Below are positions 28,078-34,018 of a DNA stretch of 64,000 nt, piece after piece (position 1 is the first letter of the stretch; every line of letters starts with the position of its first letter). The notes under the pieces were generated by a model, which saw only the letters and a list, made by a program, of their open reading frames with translations, was not told the origin of the DNA and made no database searches. This stretch comes from Dehalococcoidia bacterium. GTDB lineage: Bacteria > Chloroflexota > Dehalococcoidia > Bin125. The stretch lies in the NCBI GenBank assembly GCA_022825855.1, contig JAJDWB010000015.1:1-64000 (forward strand). The letters are read 5' to 3'. Position numbers and translations under genes: made by a program.

Positions 28078-28125
28078 TTGAGCGGGTCGAGTCTCTCGCA
28101 GGCACGAAAAAAGACCGCGACACAT

Positions 28126-28164
28126 GGAAGGGGGAGGTCGTCGATACGACGACCTCCCCCTTCC
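28126..28164. terminator. Perfect hairpin between convergent genes
   Basis: An 18-bp arm (28126-28143, GGAAGGGGGAGGTCGTCG) is followed by a 3-base loop and its exact reverse complement to 28164. It sits between the stops of the Calx-beta gene (28077) and the SNF2 helicase (28167). On the minus strand a six-T run follows about 14 bases after the stem, so termination is most plausible for the helicase transcript; it could also protect the plus transcript. Confidence 0.75.
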
Positions 28165-28166
28165 CG

Positions 28167-30527
28167 TCAGCCGCCAGCAGCCGCGAGTCCGGCCTGTTGC
28201 TCGCGCTCCAGCGCCCAGTCGAAGAGCGACGGCCCAGTCTGTCCGGAGCGCCGCCCACCGCGCTTGGGTTGCTCGTCCAACTCGGTCAGGAACTCGGCCC
28301 AGCTGAACAGCGTGGACTGTTCCTGATGCTCCGAGGAGTGATGCCCGCCACAGGGAACGAGCGCAGCGGCCGCGGGCTCCGCCCCCGAGGGCAGCGCGAC
28401 GATCGGGGCCGGTTGCGGCTCGATCCCCTGCCAGTCGTCGTCGACCAGCAGCTGGTCAGCCTGGGCCGCGATCTCCTGCGCTTCCCGGAAGATGTCCTCG
28501 ACCGGCGCATCGTCTGCGTCGCCCGAGACGAGCTTGCGGGCCAGGGCCATCATCAGGTCGTCGCCCGTGTCGCCGTAGCCGGCCAGGCCGTCCTCGGGCA
28601 GCTCGCCCTCGACCGCGAGCGACGACTGCAGCTTCTGCGCGACCAGCTTGAGCGCGTCCGCCTGTAGCGTCGAGCGGTAGGCCATGAACACGACCTTGAC
28701 CGGCCGGGTCTGACCGATCCGCCAGCTGCGGCGCGAAGCCTGGCGCATCGTGTAGACCGAATAGTCAGTTTCATACCAACACACGGTCTCGAAAGCGATC
28801 AGGTCGAGCCCGGTCTGGACCAGCCGTGGGTGGCAGATCAGCACGTCAATGCCGTCCTCGACGCGCTTGGCGACCCAGGCCTCGCGCTGCTTGGGTTCGA
28901 CCCGGTCGGCCTTCATCACCGCAGCGCGGAAGCCGTGCCGCTCCAGCATGGCCGAGAGCCGGCCGGTGATGTCGCGCGTGCCGGTGTGGGTCGCGTAGAC
29001 CAGCACCCGCCGACCAGCGAGGCGTTCCTGCGCCACCAGGTCGATCAGCTGCTGCTCCTTCGGGTAGACGCGCTCCTCGTCCAGGGGCGGCAGCTGCACG
29101 ATCAGCTCGCCCGAGTCGGGGTCGAAGACGGTCTCGCCCCGGGTGCAGCCCTCGGGATAGGCCAGGAGCGAATGCAGGTAGGTCGAGAGCAGCCGCTGCG
29201 AGCCGCGTTCGAGCGCAACCAGCAACGCCCGCTTGAGCTGGAGCGCGAGGTGCTGGTAGGCCGAGGCCTGCGAGAACCCGTGCAGGTTGGGCTCGTCGTC
29301 CAGCCTCGCCACCTGGATCTGCTCCTCGTAAGGCGGCAGACCCGAAGCCACATCACTCAACTTGAGGAAGAGCGAGTGGCCGATGATGTGGAACAGCGCT
29401 CCGGGCGCGAGGCCCGGCCGCTCCTTGACCTGGTTGCGGTAGCTCTTGCGCCGCGAGACGGAGCCGTCCTCGGTTGGGTCGTCGGGGTCGCGGTCGTGGC
29501 GCACGGACTGCTCCAGGAAGCCGTAGCGCTGGACCCACTTGCTCTCCTCGGAGCGCCCGAACTCGGAACGGATTTCCGGGGAGAACCGGTAGAGCAGGTG
29601 GAAGAGCGTACTCGCGTACCCTCCCATTAGGGTTCCACTCAGGGCCAGCGACTTGCCGCAGGCGTCGGCCAGGATGCCGGCGGAGAGGCCCTGGGCCGAA
29701 CCTCTCCCCTTGTGCTCGTGAACCTCGTCGACGACCAGCAGGTCGAAGTAGCCGCGCATGTGGTTCTTGACGTAGTCGGCCAGCGGGTACTTGCGCGGAC
29801 CCTGCCCCGGCGCCCGTCGAGCCATGAGCCCGGCGTTGTAGTCGGTCGTCACGGTCTGGACCGGACGGGCCTCCGCCGTCCACAGGGGCGTGCCGCACTT
29901 TGGGCAGCTGTGTCGCTTGCGGTCCAACAGCTTGTGCGAGACGGGGACGCCTTCGGCGTCCACGATCTGCGCCGTGCAGTCGGAGCAGGCCGGGGTCATG
30001 ACAAACTCGCCGGTCTCCGCGTCGCGCACGGGATGGCCGTCCTCGTCCTTGAGCCTGCGCATCCAGTAGGCGGGACGGAAGCGGTGACCGAGCTTGGCCC
30101 GTGAGTGCGACATGACCACGTACTGTGGTCCCGGACCTTCTTGGTGGCGCAGCGCCTCGAGGTCGCTGATGCTGTCCGCGATGGCCGTGCGGACCAGGGG
30201 CAGCGTCTCCTCGATCTCGCGCTTCCACTTGCCCACGAGATGGGGCGGGCACAATACGAGCACGCGGCGGAAGCCGGCCAGTTGCGCGGCGGCGATGCCG
30301 ATGAACGTCTTGCCGACGCCCATCTCGCCGACCACGGTGGTGCCGCGCTGCTCGGTCAGGCTCAGCGCGGCCCCGCGGATGGCGGTCTCCTGGGCGCCCA
30401 TCGGCCGGCGCTTGAGCGGCGGCAGCGGGCGGTCGTCCTCGGCCGGACGGTAGCGGGGTGGATAGCTGTGGACGATCCGCTTCGTGATCGCCTCGCGGTA
30501 GGTGTCGATGAACTCAGAGAGGTTCAC
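28167..30527 (-). CDS. SNF2-type DEAD/H helicase with inserted zinc ribbon
   Basis: I start at GTG 30525-30527 (VNLSEFIDTYREAITKRIVH) because GAGGAGG lies 10 bases upstream and it overlaps the previous stop by 4 bases. The 786-residue product has Walker A GEMGVGKTFIGIAAAQ (residues 67-74), LVLCPPHLVGKWKREIE, a four-Cys insertion (CSDC ~177, CPKC ~210), the DEVHEHKG box (~268), LSGTLMGGYAST, and the second RecA half ending RQASRRSWRIGQTRPVKVVF. This is the SWI2/SNF2 translocase layout. It is the last gene of the minus-strand island operon, beside a DNA methyltransferase gene. It probably remodels protein-DNA complexes or acts in defence or replication of the element. Confidence 0.9.
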   Translation of the reverse strand: MNLSEFIDTYREAITKRIVHSYPPRYRPAEDDRPLPPLKRRPMGAQETAIRGAALSLTEQRGTTVVGEMGVGKTFIGIAAAQLAGFRRVLVLCPPHLVGKWKREIEETLPLVRTAIADSISDLEALRHQEGPGPQYVVMSHSRAKLGHRFRPAYWMRRLKDEDGHPVRDAETGEFVMTPACSDCTAQIVDAEGVPVSHKLLDRKRHSCPKCGTPLWTAEARPVQTVTTDYNAGLMARRAPGQGPRKYPLADYVKNHMRGYFDLLVVDEVHEHKGRGSAQGLSAGILADACGKSLALSGTLMGGYASTLFHLLYRFSPEIRSEFGRSEESKWVQRYGFLEQSVRHDRDPDDPTEDGSVSRRKSYRNQVKERPGLAPGALFHIIGHSLFLKLSDVASGLPPYEEQIQVARLDDEPNLHGFSQASAYQHLALQLKRALLVALERGSQRLLSTYLHSLLAYPEGCTRGETVFDPDSGELIVQLPPLDEERVYPKEQQLIDLVAQERLAGRRVLVYATHTGTRDITGRLSAMLERHGFRAAVMKADRVEPKQREAWVAKRVEDGIDVLICHPRLVQTGLDLIAFETVCWYETDYSVYTMRQASRRSWRIGQTRPVKVVFMAYRSTLQADALKLVAQKLQSSLAVEGELPEDGLAGYGDTGDDLMMALARKLVSGDADDAPVEDIFREAQEIAAQADQLLVDDDWQGIEPQPAPIVALPSGAEPAAAALVPCGGHHSSEHQEQSTLFSWAEFLTELDEQPKRGGRRSGQTGPSLFDWALEREQQAGLAAAGG

Positions 30528-30721
30528 GGGGTCGGTTCCTCCTCGATGTGGGCCCGGGCGTCCTTGACGCAGGCGGACAGTTCGTCGTATTCGTCTCGGC
30601 TGAGACCGCAGCGGCACCACCAGCTGTAGCTGCGGCCGGCGGTCTCGTTGCCGTGTTCGTCGATGGCTGTGAGTTCCTCGAAGAAGATCTCGCAGCTCTT
30701 GTCGTTGCTCCAGGGGTCCAT
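30524..30721 (-). CDS. Small Cys-pair protein, tandem paralogue A
   Basis: The 65-residue product begins MDPWSNDKSCEIFFEELTA and ends CVKDARAHIEEEPTP. It shares the pattern PWxND-C-IxF-DEHGN-Y-W-C-CG-DEY-L-CV-DAR-HIE with the next gene upstream, so the two arose by tandem duplication. Cys residues in the WWCRCG and SACVKD segments could bind zinc. The stop overlaps the helicase GTG by four bases, implying coupled translation. Function unknown. Confidence 0.75.
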   Translation of the reverse strand: MDPWSNDKSCEIFFEELTAIDEHGNETAGRSYSWWCRCGLSRDEYDELSACVKDARAHIEEEPTP

Positions 30722-30727
30722 GGCTGG

Positions 30728-30916
30728 TTACACCTCGATGTGGCGGCGGGCGTCGCGGACGCAATCGTCAAGCGACTCGTACTCGTCGTGGTCGCGCCCG
30801 CAACTGGCGCAGTGGTAGCGGTAGGTCGAGGGCGCGGCGTCGTTGTCGTGCTCGTCAACGGGCGTGATCCGGTCGAAGTAGATGTGGCAGCCCAGGTCGT
30901 TGAGCCAGGGGTTCAT
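30728..30916 (-). CDS. Small Cys-pair protein, tandem paralogue B
   Basis: The 62-residue product (MNPWLNDLGCHIYFDRITPV start, RDARRHIEV end) is the paralogue of the downstream 65-residue protein. It has HCASCGRDHDEYESLDDCV, a likely zinc site. Only six bases separate it from the next gene. Function unknown. Confidence 0.75.
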   Translation of the reverse strand: MNPWLNDLGCHIYFDRITPVDEHDNDAAPSTYRYHCASCGRDHDEYESLDDCVRDARRHIEV

Positions 30917-30975
30917 GGTTGGGGTTCCGTTCTAGCCCGACCCGCTCTCCAGGGGCGGGTCGGGCGGAGTGGGGG

Positions 30976-31167
30976 TTAGGCCGCGAGCGCGAGCGTGAGC
31001 TGCCGCTCCGGGGCGGGAGCGTCGAGATGCTCGGCCAGGAGCCGCGCGAAGTTGCGGTCTTCACAGTCGTCCATGTGGAGCTGTTCGAGCTCGAACAGCG
31101 CGCTCAGGACCTGACCGATCGTGACGGTGGCGTTGAGGTCCGGCAGGCCGGACGAGGGTTCAGGCAT
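30976..31167 (-). CDS. Small hypothetical acidic protein (63 aa)
   Basis: Starts MPEPSSGLPDLNATVTIGQV and ends RQLTLALAA, with a helical LSALFELEQLHMDDCEDRNF centre. The ATG overlaps the upstream stop by 8 bases (31160-31167). No family recognised. Confidence 0.65.
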   Translation of the reverse strand: MPEPSSGLPDLNATVTIGQVLSALFELEQLHMDDCEDRNFARLLAEHLDAPAPERQLTLALAA

Positions 31168-31426
31168 GGCTGACCAGCCAGACCCGATCGTCGGGCTGCC
31201 AGTCGACCAGTTCGACCCGGTCGTCGGGCTGCCAATCGGTCAACGGAGCGCGCTCGTCGCGCTCCCGCTCGAAGATCGGATACTCGCGCTCGCGGACGCC
31301 GCGAGCGTCCTGGCGGGCGCAGGTCGCGCACTGGTTGAGCGGCGTCGCCTCGGCCTCGGGCGTGTAGGTCTGGTCCTCGACCTCGTAGGTCTCGCGGCAG
31401 AAGCCGCACTGGGTAGTCTGGGTCAT
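31160..31426 (-). CDS. Small zinc-ribbon-like protein with internal repeat
   Basis: I start at ATG 31424-31426 (MTQTTQCGFCRETYEVEDQT); the frame is open further up but without homology. The 88-residue product has two Cys pairs (CGFC, CATC) like a treble-clef zinc ribbon, and a C-terminal direct repeat, DWQPDDRVELV then DWQPDDRVWLV. The coding DNA of the repeat is also nearly identical (31180-31245), suggesting recent duplication. Function unknown. Confidence 0.65.
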   Translation of the reverse strand: MTQTTQCGFCRETYEVEDQTYTPEAEATPLNQCATCARQDARGVREREYPIFERERDERAPLTDWQPDDRVELVDWQPDDRVWLVSHA

Positions 31427-31488
31427 GTCAGGTTCTCTCAATCTGACTAGAGCGGACGAGGGGTGCATCCCTTGTCCGCTCGCTTGGT

Positions 31489-31818
31489 TCAGTCGGCGCA
31501 GTCGCAGGGGCCGGGCAGAACGAGCGACTGCTCGATGGCACCGCAGTGACTGCGTTCCCAGCGGGTGAACCCGTGCTGGTAGAACTGCCGCCAAGTCTGC
31601 GGCCGCTCTCGCTCGGCCGCCGGGTCGGGCGGCTGCTTGGTCGAGCGGTCCTCGTCCGTGATCTGTTCCGCGCTCTGCGGCGTGTGCTGCGCCATGAAGC
31701 CGCAGCCGCCGCAGGGCGCCTGGACGACCTCGGTCTCGTGGTAGCGGTAGTCGAAGTACTCGGCGGACGAGCGGCGGCCGCAGTGGTCGCAGGCGTAGTG
31801 AATCCTCAGTCGGGGCAT
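31489..31818 (-). CDS. Zinc-ribbon hypothetical protein (109 aa)
   Basis: Starts MPRLRIHYACDHCGRRSSAE and carries APCGGCG, giving a CxxC-x23-CxxC zinc ribbon in the first 40 residues. The rest is polar, with WRQFYQHGFTRWERSHCG and a final PGPCDCAD. It lies within the minus-strand run of small island genes. Function unknown; a DNA- or RNA-binding accessory protein is possible. Confidence 0.65.
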   Translation of the reverse strand: MPRLRIHYACDHCGRRSSAEYFDYRYHETEVVQAPCGGCGFMAQHTPQSAEQITDEDRSTKQPPDPAAERERPQTWRQFYQHGFTRWERSHCGAIEQSLVLPGPCDCAD

Positions 31819-31926
31819 GGTCGGTCTCCGTTTCCGGTGTGGGCGGTGGGTGGTGGCGATGCGCGTCCGCCCGGCCGCGCTTGAGTCGCGAGCCTGGCTC
31901 GCTGCTGTTCAGTTGGTTCCGGTCTG

Positions 31927-32958
31927 CTACGCCTCGATCCGTTCGATCCGTCCCGAGTCGAGGTCGAGCGCGACCACGCTGGTCTTGAGCTGCTCGCGGT
32001 AGGTGTCGTGCGTCTCGCCTTCCTGGACCAGCACCATCTCCTTGGTCGTGCGGCCCTTGACCAGCACGCGTGATTCCGGGGTCTCCAGTTCGAGGTTGTC
32101 GAGGAAGCCGGCCGCGACGAGCATCGCCAGGTGGCCCTTGCGCAGCGGCATCAAGGGGCGCGTGCTCTGGTCCGACGGCGGCCAGAACGCGTCGGTGATC
32201 TCGTCCTGGGTCCAGAGCCCGCGGGCGCGGGCTTCGGCGACCGCTTTGCGGAAGTCGATCACCCGGGTCGTGAACATCGCCGCGCCGGGCGGCGAGTGGC
32301 GCACGTCGTAGACGGGTCTGAGATTGGAGCGCAAGGACGGCAGGTCCTCGATGCTCGCGAGCAGCGCGTTCATCGCCCGCGCGTCGGGGCTGGGATGCTC
32401 CTTGCGCTCGCCCAGGACCACGACCTGGTCGAACAGTTCGCTCTCCGGCTCGGGGAAGGCCCAGGCCTGGACCTCTCCGTAGCTGGTCGTCAGGAAGCGC
32501 GCCGACCTCGCGATCTGGGCTCTCGGGATGATGTAGACCAGCACTCCGCCGGGTTCGAGGTAGCGCGTGCAGTGGGTGAGGAAAGAGTGCTCGACCCGCT
32601 TCTCCTCCTGGTCGTGGTCGTAGGGCGGGTTGAGCCAGAGCAGGTTGAACGTGCGGTTGGCGATCGAGCAGCGGAAGAGGTCGCTCGACAGCACGTGGTC
32701 GAGCTGCTCCGCCGCCTGTTGCGCTCGCTCCGAGTGCAGTTCCACGCCGTAGGTCTCGACCGCGACGCTGCGACCCATCGAGTCGGCCAGCTGGCGCAGG
32801 GCGTCGCCCGGTCCGCAGCAGGGGTCGAGCAGGCGCATCACGTTGCCGCGATTGGCCCGGCCCCAGACGGGGTAGGGCGCGAGCAGCGCGCGGATCAGGT
32901 CGACTACGCGCGGCGGAGTGGGGTAGAACCCGCCCTTGATTTGGCCTGCGAGTCTCAT
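31927..32958 (-). CDS. DNA adenine-type methyltransferase (DUF6094-like)
   Basis: I start at ATG 32956-32958, which overlaps the upstream stop (ATGA) and follows GGAAAGGAAG. The 343-residue product opens GGFYPTPPRVVDLIRALLAP, then motif I LLDPCCGPGDALRQLA (residues 44-50) and motif IV LLWLNPPYD (110-113), the signature of N6-adenine methyltransferases. Later, EPGGVLVYIIPRAQIARSAR is the following strand-helix. The architecture matches plasmid- and phage-borne orphan methyltransferases. It may modify the element's own DNA against host restriction. Its N-terminus is tightly packed with four small genes upstream. Confidence 0.88.
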   Translation of the reverse strand: MRLAGQIKGGFYPTPPRVVDLIRALLAPYPVWGRANRGNVMRLLDPCCGPGDALRQLADSMGRSVAVETYGVELHSERAQQAAEQLDHVLSSDLFRCSIANRTFNLLWLNPPYDHDQEEKRVEHSFLTHCTRYLEPGGVLVYIIPRAQIARSARFLTTSYGEVQAWAFPEPESELFDQVVVLGERKEHPSPDARAMNALLASIEDLPSLRSNLRPVYDVRHSPPGAAMFTTRVIDFRKAVAEARARGLWTQDEITDAFWPPSDQSTRPLMPLRKGHLAMLVAAGFLDNLELETPESRVLVKGRTTKEMVLVQEGETHDTYREQLKTSVVALDLDSGRIERIEA

Positions 32959-33140
32959 TCGGTGTCTTCCTTTCCGTGGTCGTCGGCCTCGACGAGGCCG
33001 AGCAGGTGGTCTTCGAGGTCTTCCGCGATCTGGGCGATCTGCCAGCTGGCTTCGTCCGATTGAAGCCACCAACCGGCCGTTTCGTCCGGACCGCGTTTGA
33101 CGGTGACGATGATCTGGTCCTCGTCCGAGGGCGCGCTCAT
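32955..33140 (-). CDS. Small acidic hypothetical protein (61 aa)
   Basis: Starts MSAPSDEDQIIVTVKRGPDE and ends LVEADDHGKEDTE. It overlaps both neighbours by four bases, so translation is probably coupled to the methyltransferase. Strong negative charge could mean DNA mimicry, but that is a guess. Confidence 0.65.
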   Translation of the reverse strand: MSAPSDEDQIIVTVKRGPDETAGWWLQSDEASWQIAQIAEDLEDHLLGLVEADDHGKEDTE

Positions 33141-33328
33141 TCGTCGTCCTCCCCGTACTGCGCCAGCAGGTGGAGCAGGTGGTCGTGGATGTCTTCGTGG
33201 AAGCTCCCCTCGATCTCAGAGGCGTCTTCGGCGAGGTCGAAGCTGTAGATCGCGGTGATCTCCTCCCCGCAGATCTCGTCCTCGCCGGCGTGGGTCTCGA
33301 CCGTGACGGTCACGAATCGGTGGCTCAT
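33137..33328 (-). CDS. Small acidic hypothetical protein (63 aa)
   Basis: Starts MSHRFVTVTVETHAGEDEIC and ends LLAQYGEDDE. It overlaps the next gene by four bases on each side. No recognisable family; composition and size resemble the 61-residue neighbour. Confidence 0.65.
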   Translation of the reverse strand: MSHRFVTVTVETHAGEDEICGEEITAIYSFDLAEDASEIEGSFHEDIHDHLLHLLAQYGEDDE

Positions 33329-33975
33329 GCCGCCGCTCCGTTCAGTTCGCGCGGCAGCTTCAGGGCCCCGTACCTGACGGCGGCCGAGAGCTCCATCTCC
33401 AGCTGCTCGGGGGCGTGGTAGCAGTACCAGGCGTGGAGGCCTTCGGACTTCAGCGGCCGGATCGCTTCGCTCTCCAGGCCCTGCTTCCAGAGCCAGTCGG
33501 CCCAGCTGCGGTGCAGGGGCAGCTCGGTGCGCTGGTTGAGGAAGCGCCAGTGAAGCTCGGGCGCCTGCTCCGGGTCCGGGGTCAGCAGGAGGAAGGCGTC
33601 GCGCTCGAACGAGAGCTCGGCCATCTGCGTGAACACCATGGCGTGCCAGGCACCGGCTTGCGGCAGCCGCGCGAGCTTGGTCTTCCAGGTGCCGATCGAG
33701 CCCTCGGGGATCTGGCAGCGTTCGTAGCCGCCCTCGTGCACGTCGTCCGCCGCGCCTTTGATCAGGAAGGCGAGGCTGGGCGGCGAGTTGAGCAGCGCCG
33801 CCCAGATCGCCTTGAGCGAGGTCTGGGCGCCGACCATCGAGACGAACCAGAGCTCGTTCTGCTCGGGGTCGGAGGCGAAGGCGTCGCAGGTGGCGGAGAA
33901 GCCGCCCGCAGTGATCGTGTAGAGCTGGGTCGTTTGGCCGTCTCCCGAAGGAGGCGTGGTTAGGGTGTCGAGCAT
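33325..33975 (-). CDS. Hypothetical protein (216 aa) of the island operon
   Basis: The ATG at 33973-33975 follows GAAAGGAACG. The product begins MLDTLTTPPSGDGQTTQLYT and includes LWFVSMVGAQTSLKAIWAAL, AWHAMVFTQMAELSFERDAF and a C-terminal YCYHAPEQLEMELSAAV. It is soluble, mixed alpha/beta by composition. I do not recognise a domain. Its position between radC and the small methyltransferase-linked genes marks it as an accessory function of the mobile element. Confidence 0.75.
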   Translation of the reverse strand: MLDTLTTPPSGDGQTTQLYTITAGGFSATCDAFASDPEQNELWFVSMVGAQTSLKAIWAALLNSPPSLAFLIKGAADDVHEGGYERCQIPEGSIGTWKTKLARLPQAGAWHAMVFTQMAELSFERDAFLLLTPDPEQAPELHWRFLNQRTELPLHRSWADWLWKQGLESEAIRPLKSEGLHAWYCYHAPEQLEMELSAAVRYGALKLPRELNGAAA

Positions 33976-34018
33976 GGCTCGTTCCTTTCGTTGATGGCGG
34001 TGTCGGGTTGAGTGGGGG

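Noticed and set aside
28126-28164. Hairpin as a transposon end or attachment site
   Set aside because: Perfect stem with a 3-base loop between convergent stops is better explained as a terminator; no duplicated copy flanks the island.
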